64,000 nt of DNA. Origin: Salinibacillus aidingensis (GTDB taxonomy: Bacteria; Bacillota; Bacilli; Bacillales; Alkalibacillaceae). Under the pieces are notes generated by a model. The model searched no databases. It was not told the origin of the DNA and saw only the letters and a program-made list of their open reading frames with translations. Positions within the stretch are counted from its first letter, which is position 1. Every line of letters begins with the position of its first letter. The position numbers and the translations under genes are program-made. The DNA lies in the NCBI RefSeq assembly GCF_039522525.1, contig NZ_BAAADO010000001.1, positions 124,001 through 188,000 on the forward strand. The letters run 5' to 3'. This document shows, in pieces, positions 18,181 through 26,284 of the stretch.

Positions 18181-19329
18181 TTACCGTCCCCTTTCTTCTT
18201 CTACAACTTTTTGTACAATATTTTCCATAATTTTTTTGCGATTTTCAGGCAGAGGCTCCCCTTTCATATTTTCATAGAAGGAGGAAAATAGCTCAATATG
18301 GGACATCTGCTGGCGTTCTTTTACCCGTTTCAATTCGTGTAAATTCTGCGTTCCTGTCATTTTACGCTCTAACTTAAGAATGTTAGGGTACCACTTTCGC
18401 AGCTTTCCAATGGGATCCATAATTTCTCCGTCATCCAGTAAGGTTATGTGGCAGTAATCCTCGCATACTTCTTCTGTATCAAGCAGTTCATTTAAATATC
18501 CTTCTATTCGAATTAAATCGCGCTGCATCCGGTAAGGCTTCTGTTCCAGTGTATCGATTCCCTTTTCGTCTAAATCCAGGACCGTAAAGGATTTTTTATG
18601 ATTCACCTCCGAAAAGGAATACTTAAAAATAGAGCCGGAATAACGAATATGATCATACTTTACCTTTTGGGGCTGATGAAGGTGTCCCAGTGCTGTATAA
18701 GTAAACGGCTTAAACAATTCAGCTTCCACATACGGTGTACCCCCAATCATAGTTAACCGTTCTTCCGATTCTGAATCCATTCCTCCAGCCAGGAAAGCAT
18801 GTCCGACGAAAATATGTCTTTCATTTTCCAAATCGTATTTGGATTGAATCTGTCCGACAATTTCCGCCATCGCTTCCTGATGGGAAGTAATATCATCTTT
18901 TTGAAGAATTTTTCTTACTTCCGCAGGCTCCATATAAGGGACTAAATGAAAATATACCGGTCCATGTTCATCCTCGACGATTACGGGCTCCAGATCCGGA
19001 TTAAGTTTTGTCTGAATAAATAGCCTGTTTCTTCTGAGCAGCTGAGTTCCGAAGTCCATACGCTCTGCACTATCATGATTTCCGGTAATCGCTAAAATCG
19101 GGATGTTCATATCATAAACAATGGTTGTCAGCATACGACTGAGCAATTCCACCGCTTCTTTCGGAGGAATTGCCCGATCGTATAAATCGCCGGCAAGAAT
19201 CATCACATCCGGTTTTATTTCTTTTAGCTCCTCTAAAAATTGCTGTAATACATGTTCCTGATCTTCTGTCATATATGTGTTATGCACAATTTTGCCTAAG
19301 TGCCAGTCAGCTGTGTGTACAATTCTCAT
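18181..19329 (-). CDS. sbcD: Exonuclease subunit SbcD
   Basis: A 382-aa calcineurin-type metallophosphoesterase, the nuclease subunit of SbcCD. Metal-site motifs in order are HTADWHLGK (start), AGDLYDRAIPP, GNHDSAERM, VGHAFLAGG and TALGHLHQPQ. I start at ATG 19329 (MRIVHTADWHLGK), as in homologs, with GGAG about 11 nt upstream. A 13-codon extension to ATG 19368 is open but has a weak ribosome site. The operon sbcD-sbcC stands next to the SOS-box pair. Confidence 0.95.
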   Translation of the reverse strand: MRIVHTADWHLGKIVHNTYMTEDQEHVLQQFLEELKEIKPDVMILAGDLYDRAIPPKEAVELLSRMLTTIVYDMNIPILAITGNHDSAERMDFGTQLLRRNRLFIQTKLNPDLEPVIVEDEHGPVYFHLVPYMEPAEVRKILQKDDITSHQEAMAEIVGQIQSKYDLENERHIFVGHAFLAGGMDSESEERLTMIGGTPYVEAELFKPFTYTALGHLHQPQKVKYDHIRYSGSIFKYSFSEVNHKKSFTVLDLDEKGIDTLEQKPYRMQRDLIRIEGYLNELLDTEEVCEDYCHITLLDDGEIMDPIGKLRKWYPNILKLERKMTGTQNLHELKRVKERQQMSHIELFSSFYENMKGEPLPENRKKIMENIVQKVVEEERGR

Positions 19330-19439
19330 TTTTACATACACTCCATCGCGTTTTTCTTGTCTCTTCATTTATTTTATCACGAATTGATTCCTGTGGTAAT
19401 TTGAAAAAATGTGGTTACTTGAAGGTTTTCTATGAGGTA

Positions 19440-19640
19440 TTAAAGGCGTTTTTTGGGAATCATGGCTAAAATTTGTTCTTTGTAAAAGCTGCGATAGTCT
19501 TTTCGCATGAAGCAATAGCCGAATATTTTTTCTTTGTTGGAACCATAAATTTTAATTGTACGTTTCGTTATTTCTCCTGATTGACTTTGATAAATGATCT
19601 CCACCCATTGATCTGCTTTTACCTTCTGATTGGCAAGCAT
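19440..19640 (-). CDS. Stand-alone mini-WYL-domain protein under an SOS box
   Basis: A 66-aa protein that reads like the core of a WYL domain and nothing else: WVEIIYQSQSGEITKRTI, a middle strand, then GYCFMRKDYRSFYKEQIL. WYL domains usually sit behind an HTH in regulators, where they bind ligand or nucleic acid; no HTH is present here. Start ATG 19640 lies 8 nt after AGGAGG; the upstream GTG 19649 overlaps that signal. The gene faces away from yolD, and the shared 240-bp spacer holds two LexA-type boxes over mirrored -10 elements. WYL assignment is from pattern recognition only. Confidence 0.7.
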   Translation of the reverse strand: MLANQKVKADQWVEIIYQSQSGEITKRTIKIYGSNKEKIFGYCFMRKDYRSFYKEQILAMIPKKRL

Positions 19641-19660
19641 GCTGTTCACCTCCTGTTCTT

Positions 19661-19666
19661 ATTATA
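19661..19666 (-). promoter_or_regulatory. -10 element of the mini-WYL gene
   Basis: The minus strand reads TATAAT here, with TGGATA (4 of 6 to consensus) 17 nt upstream. LexA-type box 1 lies in the spacer between them. Confidence 0.65.
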
Positions 19667-19668
19667 CA

Positions 19669-19682
19669 CGAACATTTGTTCT
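19669..19682. promoter_or_regulatory. LexA-type SOS box 1
   Basis: CGAACATTTGTTCT differs at one base from the Bacillus LexA dyad CGAAC-N4-GTTCG. It lies between the -35 and -10 of the minus-strand promoter, a position that would block RNA polymerase. Confidence 0.75.
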
Positions 19683-19697
19683 TTATCCACTTTTAAT

Positions 19698-19711
19698 CGA
19701 ATATTTGTTCG
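19698..19711. promoter_or_regulatory. LexA-type SOS box 2
   Basis: CGAATATTTGTTCG also differs at one base from CGAAC-N4-GTTCG. It ends 2 nt before the plus-strand -10. Together with box 1 it forms part of a larger dyad: TTATTATACACGAACA on one side is the exact complement of TGTTCGTGTATAATAA on the other. Confidence 0.75.
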
Positions 19712-19713
19712 TG

Positions 19714-19719
19714 TATAAT
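19714..19719 (+). promoter_or_regulatory. -10 element of the yolD gene
   Basis: TATAAT directly follows SOS box 2. The -35 region 17 nt upstream (TTTTAA) is weak. The expected transcript start is near 19726, which places the hairpin repeat inside the leader. Confidence 0.6.
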
Positions 19720-19752
19720 AAAAATGATCATTTCACATTGGTTATTGTTACC

Positions 19753-19869
19753 GCAGTTGAGATACACTTCGCTTTCCGCGGGCGATCCGCAAGCCTCCTC
19801 GCTCGTACCTCGCTGTGGGGTCTTGCATTGTCCGGTTTTCCCGCAGGAGTCTACGTGTATCTCAACTGC
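19753..19869. repeat. 117-bp hairpin/MITE-like repeat with 15-bp terminal inverted repeats
   Basis: GCAGTTGAGATACAC (19753-19767) and GTGTATCTCAACTGC (19855-19869) are perfect inverted repeats. The interior (CGCTTTCCGCGGGCGATCCG ... CCTCCTCGCTCG ... TGTGGGGTCTTGC ... TTTTCCCGCAGGAGTCTACG) is the GC-rich motif that I know as a dispersed repeat in Bacillaceae genomes; its GC content is far above the flanks. It encodes no protein. It lies between the SOS-box promoter and the yolD ribosome site. Confidence 0.88.
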
Positions 19870-19922
19870 TAATAAAGATAGATTACTTTTAGTATCGAAA
19901 GAAAAAACATGAGGTGATGAGA

Positions 19923-20261
19923 TTGTTAAAGGATCGGGGTAATAAGAAATGGACTTCTTTAATGCTGCCGGAGCATGTGGAGGAATTAAAGAAGCTATGG
20001 GAGGATTATGAGAAGGAGCCTATGCCTGTCCTGGATGAACAGGAATTAGAAGAAATGAATCAGATATGCGTAACAGCCTGTAAGCAGAAACAAAAGGTAC
20101 AAGTGACCGTTTATCAGGATGGAAACAGGAAAACCAGGGAAGGAAGAATCACAAAACTAAATGAACAGCACCAGACTATTCAATTTGAGACGGTACAGGG
20201 GACAGAAAAGCTAGCCGTTCAAACGCTGTTACACATTGAACCTGCTGATGATCATCCGTAA
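19923..20261 (+). CDS. YolD-family protein under an SOS box
   Basis: A 112-aa YolD-like protein. The family signature DRGNKKWTSLMLPEHVEEL opens the chain and is followed by an acidic helix (EPMPVLDEQELEEMNQI) and a beta-rich C-terminal half with VQVTVYQDG. In B. subtilis YolD-like genes stand upstream of Y-family polymerases (uvrX, yqjW) and are SOS-induced; here no polymerase follows. I choose TTG 19923 because GAGGTG then sits 8 nt upstream; GTG 19914 and ATG 19917 fall on the ribosome site. Biochemical function of the family is unknown. Confidence 0.85.
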   Translation: MLKDRGNKKWTSLMLPEHVEELKKLWEDYEKEPMPVLDEQELEEMNQICVTACKQKQKVQVTVYQDGNRKTREGRITKLNEQHQTIQFETVQGTEKLAVQTLLHIEPADDHP

Positions 20262-20276
20262 ACCCTCCCAAACAAA

Positions 20277-20302
20277 AATGGTATTGGTCACCCAATACCA
20301 TT
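20277..20302. terminator. Terminator between yolD and yozE
   Basis: AATGGTATTGG (20277-20287) and CCAATACCATT (20292-20302) form an 11-bp stem with a TCAC loop. The T-tract is on the minus-strand side, so it mainly serves yozE. Confidence 0.85.
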
Positions 20303-20314
20303 CCCTGAAACTTC

Positions 20315-20536
20315 CTATTCCATTTCCTCCACTATATAAGCCTCCCACATTTGGTCGAACACCTGAAGGGCTCCTGTAAAAGGCATATTCCATTCTAAAT
20401 AGCGGCTGATTTCATCATAGGATTTCGATTGTTTCGGAAAATCATGGTCACGAAACATCCAATCAGCCAGCTGTCTTTCTTCTGCATGTTTGTCCATGCC
20501 TCTGAATTTCATCATAAAATGATAAAAAGAACGCAC
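20315..20536 (-). CDS. yozE: YozE-family (UPF0346) protein
   Basis: A 73-aa protein with the YozE SAM-like fold: it starts MRSFYHFMMKFRG, then DHDFPKQSKSYDEISRYLEWN, and ends FDQMWEAYIVEE. Length and motif spacing match B. subtilis YozE. The family has no established function; the fold suggests nucleic-acid or protein binding. It lies 37 bp downstream of tatC on the same strand and may be cotranscribed. Confidence 0.88.
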   Translation of the reverse strand: MRSFYHFMMKFRGMDKHAEERQLADWMFRDHDFPKQSKSYDEISRYLEWNMPFTGALQVFDQMWEAYIVEEME

Positions 20537-20573
20537 ACCATTCTCTCCCTTAATTACGTAAATGTTTATGAAA

Positions 20574-21341
20574 TTATTCTACAGCATGTTCCTGTTCTTT
20601 TGCAATTTTCCTTCGATACACAACACCTGACATCACAATCGCAATTTCATACAGAATAATTAACGGTGCTGCAACGAATAGCTGCAGAATAAAATCAGGC
20701 GGAGAGAGCATCGTACCCAGAATCACCAGAACTAAATAGGCATATTTCCTTACCTTTTTCAGCTTAGCGGGATCAATAATGCCAAGACTGGTTAAAAACA
20801 TAGCTATTAACGGAACTTCAAAAAAGAAAGCAAAAGGTAACGTTGTTGTGAGAATGAACCGGAAATATTTCTCAGCGGTAAACATATTGTCAAACATACC
20901 TTCTCCCAAGCCCATTAAAAAGTTAAAGATCAGCTCCTGCACAACAAAATACCCAAATAGCAAACCGGCGATAAACAGGAGAAAGACCGCTGGTACATAA
21001 ATTAACGTGACCTTTCTTTCCCTAGGCATTAAACCCGGCCGGACAAATAACCAGGCCTGGAAACAAAAGAAAGGAAGTGCAGCACCAATGGCAATAACAC
21101 TGGCAATCATAATATGGATCCACATAATTTCCCACGGACTAAGGACCACTAATTCATATTTAAGATTACGGGTGAAAAAATCATAAATATCCTGGACAAA
21201 AACAAGTCCTGCAACAAAGAACAGAATGAAAAAGACAATCGTCCATATGATTCGCTTTCGCAATTCCTGTATATGTTCAGTGACTTCCATTTCCTCACTG
21301 GTATAGGTATCTTCTGTTTGTTCCTTTTCGTTTTCTGACAT
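20574..21341 (-). CDS. tatC: Sec-independent translocase TatC
   Basis: A 255-aa polytopic membrane protein with six helices, the receptor for twin-arginine signal peptides. After an acidic N-terminal tail come ELRKRIIWT (conserved before TM1), FVRPGLMPRERK, and the Glu-containing segment FEVPLIAMFLTSLG. Start ATG 21341 has AGGAGG 8 nt upstream; the longer frame to 21401 does not. With the two tatA genes it forms a complete minimal Tat system, tatA-tatA-tatC in transcription order. Confidence 0.95.
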   Translation of the reverse strand: MSENEKEQTEDTYTSEEMEVTEHIQELRKRIIWTIVFFILFFVAGLVFVQDIYDFFTRNLKYELVVLSPWEIMWIHIMIASVIAIGAALPFFCFQAWLFVRPGLMPRERKVTLIYVPAVFLLFIAGLLFGYFVVQELIFNFLMGLGEGMFDNMFTAEKYFRFILTTTLPFAFFFEVPLIAMFLTSLGIIDPAKLKKVRKYAYLVLVILGTMLSPPDFILQLFVAAPLIILYEIAIVMSGVVYRRKIAKEQEHAVE

Positions 21342-21404
21342 TGGACACACCTCCTGCCTCTCACGTATACGTGACAAAGCCATTCCTATATTAACAAGCA
21401 AAAA

Positions 21405-21425
21405 GTGTAAGGAAGATCCTTACAC
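21405..21425 (-). terminator. Hairpin after the second tatA
   Basis: GTGTAAGGA and TCCTTACAC pair around AGA, and the minus strand continues TTTTTGCTTGTT. It stands between tatA and tatC, so it may lower tatC expression relative to tatA. Confidence 0.8.
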
Positions 21426-21440
21426 CTTCAGCCGAACCTA

Positions 21441-21635
21441 TTAGTTTTTATCTTTCGTTTCAATGTTTTTCTTCTGCTGATCCGTATCATCCGACATCAC
21501 GCCACTTGCTGCACGTTTAAATTCCTTTAAAGATGAGCCAACTGCTTTTCCGATTTCAGGGAGCTTAGATGGTCCAAAAATCACGAGCGCAACAACGAGA
21601 ATTAAGATTAAACCAGGAATTCCAATTTGTCCCAT
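21441..21635 (-). CDS. tatA: Twin-arginine translocase subunit TatA (second copy)
   Basis: A 64-aa pore-forming Tat component. One N-terminal helix (IGIPGLILILVVALVIFGP) is followed by the amphipathic helix KLPEIGKAVGSSLKEFKRA and a charged tail. The FGP hinge is intact. It is 22 bp downstream of the other tatA copy and shares about its whole first 45 residues, which points to a local duplication. Confidence 0.94.
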   Translation of the reverse strand: MGQIGIPGLILILVVALVIFGPSKLPEIGKAVGSSLKEFKRAASGVMSDDTDQQKKNIETKDKN

Positions 21636-21656
21636 TCACATTCACCTCAAAGTGAT

Positions 21657-21863
21657 TCATGATTTTTTTGAGTCATTTGATGTTATGTCCTGTACTTCCT
21701 TCACTTCATCTGTTACATCTTCAGTCAGCTCACGGGTCGACTTCTTAAATTCCTTTAACGTCTGCCCTGTTGCCTTGCCAAGCTCCGGAAGCTTTTTCGG
21801 TCCGAAAATCACAAGTGCGATGATTAAAATTAAAATTAATCCGGGAATTCCAATTTGCATCAT
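21657..21863 (-). CDS. tatA: Twin-arginine translocase subunit TatA (first copy)
   Basis: A 68-aa paralog of the neighbouring TatA: MMQIGIPGLILILIIALVIF, the FGP hinge, then KLPELGKATGQTLKEFKKS and an acidic tail with TEDVTDEVKEVQ. Start ATG 21863 lies 7 nt after AGGT(G); the track extends to 21938 without a ribosome site. It is the first gene of the tat cluster. The tails of the two copies differ most, so they could serve different substrates or form mixed assemblies. Confidence 0.94.
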   Translation of the reverse strand: MMQIGIPGLILILIIALVIFGPKKLPELGKATGQTLKEFKKSTRELTEDVTDEVKEVQDITSNDSKKS

Positions 21864-22025
21864 AACAATCACCTGCCTGTTTAATTTGTGGGTAATATAT
21901 GTACAATTCTTTACTATTCTCTCCAGCAGAACATCCATTAAACAAAGATATCTGCAACTCTAGTTCTCATTTTCTCTCAAACCATCCGAATTTGCAAATA
22001 CTTATTGGATTTTGTGACAAAAAAT

Positions 22026-22529
22026 TCATGATTTTTTCCGGACATATGTACAGAAATAATAATCATAAGGATTCTTATCATCTCTTATCCCTTTTTCTTT
22101 ATGTACGAGCTCCCATTCAGAGCGGCCAAAAGCAGGAAAAAAGGTATCTCCATCAAAGGATTCCTCAATTTCCGTAATATACATTTTATCAGCAAAAGAA
22201 AGAGCAACGTTAAACAGCTCATTCCCGCCAATAACGAAAATCTCTTCTTCAGGGAAACGCTCATTCCGTTCCATGACGGCATCCCATGAGTGAATGATTT
22301 TACACCCATCAGCCTTAAACGTACGATCTCTTGTCAGGATCACGTTTTCACGGCGTGGCAAGGGTCTTCCAATCGATTGATAGGTCTTCCTCCCCATAAT
22401 AATGGTATGATCCAGGGTTGTTTCTTTAAAGAATTTGAGATCATTGGGCAACCGCCATGGCAAATCCCCATCTTTGCCAATGACCTGTTTCTGATCCATA
22501 GCTACTAATAAAGATATCATTCCGTTCAC
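22026..22529 (-). CDS. dfrA: Dihydrofolate reductase
   Basis: A 167-aa DHFR that regenerates tetrahydrofolate after thymidylate synthesis. Motifs: ISLLVAMDQKQVIGKDGDLPW with the substrate loop, LPNDLKFFKETT with catalytic acid Asp (position typical for Gram-positives), IIMGRKTYQSIGRPLP, and IFVIGGNELF for NADPH binding. It lies 58 bp downstream of thyA, the usual thyA-dfrA pairing. It is a chromosomal housekeeping copy, not a resistance variant. Confidence 0.95.
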   Translation of the reverse strand: MNGMISLLVAMDQKQVIGKDGDLPWRLPNDLKFFKETTLDHTIIMGRKTYQSIGRPLPRRENVILTRDRTFKADGCKIIHSWDAVMERNERFPEEEIFVIGGNELFNVALSFADKMYITEIEESFDGDTFFPAFGRSEWELVHKEKGIRDDKNPYDYYFCTYVRKKS

Positions 22530-22587
22530 TTCCTTTAATCATCACGTCAGCTTTTGTGATCTGGCAGCGTTCATCAGGCTGAAGCAA

Positions 22588-23532
22588 TTAAACAGCAACT
22601 GGTGCTTTAATCGCCGGATGAGGGTTATAATCATGTAATTCAATATCTTCTACACTAAGATTAAAAATGGACGTTATCTCCTCGTTTATTTTGATTGATG
22701 GCAAGGAACGAGGCTCACGACTAAGCTGGGTCTTTACCTGATCCAGATGATTTTGATAAATATGAGCATCCCCAATGGTATGGATAAACTCCCCTACTTC
22801 AAGATTACACTCATTAGCAATTAAATGTGTAAGCAGAGCATAGCTGGCGATATTAAAAGGTATACCTAAGAACATATCCCCGCTGCGCTGATAAAGCTGA
22901 CAGGACAGCTTGCCATCTGCTACATAAAATTGAAACATCGTATGACATGGCGGCAAGGCCATTGTTGGGATATCTTCAGGATTCCAGGCTGAAACAATAA
23001 GTCTTCTGGAAGCCGGATTTGTTTTGATCTGATCAATCACATTTTTGATCTGATCAATCGTATCACCCTGAGAGGTTTTCCACTCTCTCCACTGTTTGCC
23101 GTAAACATTGCCTAAATCACCATATTTGCGTGCAAATTCGTCGCTATTTAAAATATTTTCTTTAAACCTTCTCATTTGTTCTTTGTATTGTTCATTAAAG
23201 GCTTCATCCGTCAGCGCACGGCGTCCAAAATCCGTCATATCAGGTCCATCATATTCTGTGCTTTCCACCCAGTTTTTAAACGCCCATTCATTCCAAATAT
23301 TGTTATTATGCTGTAACAAAAATTTAATATTTGTATCACCTTTAAGAAACCATAGCAGTTCACTGACTATTAGTCTGAAAGGCACTTTTTTGGTTGTTAA
23401 TAATGGAAATCCTTCCGCTAAATTAAAACGCATCTGTGTCCCGAAGATGCTGATCGTGCCTGTTCCGGTTCGGTCGCTCCGGGTTGTCCCATTTTCTAAG
23501 ATGTTTCTGGTTAATTGAAGATACTGTTGCAA
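22588..23532 (-). CDS. thyA: Thymidylate synthase ThyA
   Basis: A 314-aa enzyme that methylates dUMP to dTMP with methylene-tetrahydrofolate. RSDRTGTGT near the N-terminus, the active-site Cys in ALPPCHTMFQFYV, QLYQRSGDMFLGIPFN and DAHIYQNH are all present. It has the roughly 50-residue insertion (about residues 85-140) seen in the Lactobacillus casei enzyme, unlike the 264-aa E. coli-type form. It is the first gene of the thyA-dfrA operon and is divergent from the NlpC/P60 gene. Confidence 0.96.
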   Translation of the reverse strand: MQQYLQLTRNILENGTTRSDRTGTGTISIFGTQMRFNLAEGFPLLTTKKVPFRLIVSELLWFLKGDTNIKFLLQHNNNIWNEWAFKNWVESTEYDGPDMTDFGRRALTDEAFNEQYKEQMRRFKENILNSDEFARKYGDLGNVYGKQWREWKTSQGDTIDQIKNVIDQIKTNPASRRLIVSAWNPEDIPTMALPPCHTMFQFYVADGKLSCQLYQRSGDMFLGIPFNIASYALLTHLIANECNLEVGEFIHTIGDAHIYQNHLDQVKTQLSREPRSLPSIKINEEITSIFNLSVEDIELHDYNPHPAIKAPVAV

Positions 23533-23651
23533 GAGTCGTCACCACTTTCCCTATTTTCATTACATTATTGTAACATGTTTTATGTGTGTACATAACCACT
23601 TTTCCGCCATCATATATTGGTTCTAGCTAAACGGAAAAGGTGGTGACAGCA

Positions 23652-24650
23652 ATGCCAGGGATGAGTCAACATCCTGTTCTGTTTGGAACACTGGCAACCA
23701 GTTTTGCCATTTCACAACCCCTGTCATTTGTTCTGGATGTCAATATTCAGGAACAAAACAAAGTACTTTCTGAGAGTAAAACGCTGACATATGGAACTCA
23801 CAATGAAGCTGTAAGTGTATTACAAAAGAAGCTCAAAAATATCAATATGTTTAAAGGAGAAGAAGATGGAAAGTTTGGAGTGATGACAGAACATTATGTG
23901 AAAAAGTTCCAGGCAAAGTACCAATTAAATGTTAATGGCCGTGCAAATAAAGAAACCATATATAAACTGATTCAGAAAGAGAGAGAGCATTATTTGGAGC
24001 CGCTCAAAAACTTAGAAGAAGAAACGATTGATGTGGGAATGTATAGTGAGGATGTAAAAAAGATCCAGTCAGCACTGCATTATTTCGGCTATTATCAAGG
24101 AAAAATAGATGGCATTTACGGTCCATTAACAAAAGAAGCGGCAAAGGCCTTTCAGGAGGATCACAAAATCCCTGTAAAAACCAAGCTTGATAAACAATTT
24201 GTTCAACAGCTTGAGCAAACGAAAACTCCTGATCAGGATGCCATCGTACACACCGTTCAGAAAACACCGGATACGAAAACGGTTAAAGTAAGTGTTTCTG
24301 GTGATGTCATTCAGATTGCTAAGTCCTATCTGGGCGCACCTTATCGATGGGGCGGCGAATCTCCAAGTGGATTTGACTGCAGCGGATACTTACAATTTGT
24401 TTTTTCCCAGGTTGGTGTTCAATTACCAAGAACCGTATCTGACATATGGAATGCAACAACACCTGTTCAAAAGCCAAGTGTAGGAGACCTGGTCTTTTAT
24501 GAAACCTATAAACCAGGACCCTCCCACGCAGGTATCTATTTAGGTAATGGATCATTTATTCATGCGGGGAATAATGGAGTGGAAATCAGTAATATGAGCG
24601 GCTCCTACTGGCAGCAGCGTTATCTTGGGGCAAAAAGAGTTTCGCAATAA
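23652..24650 (+). CDS. Peptidoglycan endopeptidase, 2x PG_binding_1 + NlpC/P60
   Basis: A 332-aa cell-wall hydrolase. A hydrophobic N-terminal segment (HPVLFGTLATSFAISQPLSF) may act as an export signal. Two peptidoglycan-binding repeats follow (about 50-115, 125-185), then an NlpC/P60 domain with nucleophile Cys in FDCSGYLQFVF, catalytic His in SHAGIYLGNGSFIHAG and Asn/His beyond. It cleaves D-Glu-DAP links by family precedent. Start ATG 23652 has AGGTGG 8 nt upstream; earlier GTGs lie in that signal. Confidence 0.9.
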   Translation: MPGMSQHPVLFGTLATSFAISQPLSFVLDVNIQEQNKVLSESKTLTYGTHNEAVSVLQKKLKNINMFKGEEDGKFGVMTEHYVKKFQAKYQLNVNGRANKETIYKLIQKEREHYLEPLKNLEEETIDVGMYSEDVKKIQSALHYFGYYQGKIDGIYGPLTKEAAKAFQEDHKIPVKTKLDKQFVQQLEQTKTPDQDAIVHTVQKTPDTKTVKVSVSGDVIQIAKSYLGAPYRWGGESPSGFDCSGYLQFVFSQVGVQLPRTVSDIWNATTPVQKPSVGDLVFYETYKPGPSHAGIYLGNGSFIHAGNNGVEISNMSGSYWQQRYLGAKRVSQ

Positions 24651-24670
24651 GCATTGAAATGGGGATGATG

Positions 24671-25309
24671 TTAGTCGTCCCCATTCCATTCTGCATAAAA
24701 CCTGTTTAAAAATTGTTCCATATATTGATGACGGTCCGCAGCCATCTTTTTGGCGCTTTCGGTATTCATCAAATCCTTTAATTTTAACAATTTTTCATAA
24801 AAGTGATTAATCGTTGTTTTGTCATGACTTCGATAATCCTGCTTCTGGACAGTATCGACTGATTTAGGGTTGAACATTTTTGCTCCAGTAGCACCTCCGT
24901 AGGCAAAGGTACGTGCAATACCTATCGCCCCCAAAGCATCCAGACGATCGGCATCCTGTACAATCTTCCCTTCCAGCGTTTCCGGAACCATATGATTGCC
25001 TTTAAAGGATACATCTTTAAAGGCCAGCCAAATTTGATGTCTCACTTGTTCCGGTACACCCTCGTCCTTTAAAAATGTAAAGATTTCCTTGACTGCTGCT
25101 TCAATATCATTGACAAGCTTTTCATCAGGAATATCATGTACGTAGGCTGCCAGTTGACAAATGAAAGAGTCAGCTTTTTCCTTTTCGGCCAATTGTTTCG
25201 CTAACTTTACCACCCGCTTCATATGCCATTGATCATGTCCTGTGGTATCCCCGGCAAATTTATCGGTTATCCATCTTTCTGTATGCTCAAAAATCTTTTG
25301 CTTATCCAT
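24671..25309 (-). CDS. HD-domain phosphohydrolase
   Basis: A 212-aa HD superfamily protein. The metal ligands appear as His in GHDQWHMKRVV, HD in AAYVHDIPDEK, and Asp in VQDADRLDALGAIGIAR. The last motif is typical of the YedJ-like subgroup, whose members hydrolyse phosphate esters of nucleotides. The physiological substrate is not known. Its ATG overlaps the stop of the DUF72 gene (TAATG), so the two are coupled. Confidence 0.88.
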   Translation of the reverse strand: MDKQKIFEHTERWITDKFAGDTTGHDQWHMKRVVKLAKQLAEKEKADSFICQLAAYVHDIPDEKLVNDIEAAVKEIFTFLKDEGVPEQVRHQIWLAFKDVSFKGNHMVPETLEGKIVQDADRLDALGAIGIARTFAYGGATGAKMFNPKSVDTVQKQDYRSHDKTTINHFYEKLLKLKDLMNTESAKKMAADRHQYMEQFLNRFYAEWNGDD

Positions 25310-26166
25310 TATAGTCCTCCATCGAACAAATCCATTTGCCGGGGATTTAAACCCTCGTAATGGATATCCAGTAATTCTATGAATTGCTTAGCATTGTCTG
25401 CTGCATCCCCACCTGAATTATTGTTAAACAGAATCGTGATGTTCTTTGATTGCTTTTCGAGTTCTTTAATCCGTGCAGCCCATTCCTTCAATTCTGGTTC
25501 ACTGTAACGATACAAAAACCGGACCGCTCGCCAGTTTTCCCTTCCATTTTTATTCCAGCCATGAACATTTCGCCCGTGGAAGCGAATTAAGGTTGTTTCG
25601 TTCGTTGATTCTAATATGGCTGGTACAGAGCCCTCCCCAGCCTGTGGCTCATCACATATCGTATGAATCCAATTTTCCTTCTTCATAAAATCAATCGTCT
25701 GTTGCTTAAATTGTGGTTTAAACCATGAACGGTTCCGAAACTCGATGGCTAACGGGTAATCCCGTAAATATTCCCGGATCACTCGTAAATACCGGATATT
25801 TTCTTTCCGCAAATCAAACCAGGGCGGAAATTGGAATAAAATCGCGTTCAATTTGTTTGCTTTCAATACAGGTTCGATCGAATCTATGTAAGCATCCATT
25901 AAATCCTTTAAATCTTTTAAAGTCAGCTGAGCCCTGTCATGGCGAGTTAACGTGTGAAAGGCTTTAATGACAAACGAAAAATCATCCGGTGTTTCCTCCA
26001 CCCATTTCTTAAAGTTTTTTTGAGGCTGTATCGCATAAAAAGCTGTATCTACTTCAACTACTGGAAAATGTGAGGCATAGGCAAATAATTTTCCTGAAGA
26101 AATGCTTTGATTTTCATAAAGTGAGGGATGATCTCCCCATCCTGTCAAACCTATATGTATAGCCAA
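25309..26166 (-). CDS. DUF72 (YecE/YunF-like) TIM-barrel protein
   Basis: A 285-aa protein of the DUF72 family: it opens MAIHIGLTGWGDHPSLY, then FPVVEVDTAFYAIQP, LLFQFPPWFD-like NAILFQFPPWF, IEFRNRSWF and FHGRNVHGW. The family has a TIM-barrel fold and an unknown activity, with weak links to nucleic-acid repair. I select TTG 26166 because GGAGG lies 7 nt upstream and homologs start at this point. Confidence 0.85.
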   Translation of the reverse strand: MAIHIGLTGWGDHPSLYENQSISSGKLFAYASHFPVVEVDTAFYAIQPQKNFKKWVEETPDDFSFVIKAFHTLTRHDRAQLTLKDLKDLMDAYIDSIEPVLKANKLNAILFQFPPWFDLRKENIRYLRVIREYLRDYPLAIEFRNRSWFKPQFKQQTIDFMKKENWIHTICDEPQAGEGSVPAILESTNETTLIRFHGRNVHGWNKNGRENWRAVRFLYRYSEPELKEWAARIKELEKQSKNITILFNNNSGGDAADNAKQFIELLDIHYEGLNPRQMDLFDGGL

Positions 26167-26284
26167 ATCTTCTTCCTCCAAGCTAAGAATTCCCTATCAG
26201 CATTTTAACAAAAATGATCATCATTTACCGACCAGAACATTTTCTTTATCGACAATTTATCTGAAAAAATTTGCTTCTTTATGT

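Noticed and set aside
22026..22529. Trimethoprim-resistance dfr gene
   Set aside because: It pairs with thyA in the usual chromosomal order and shows no mobile-element context.
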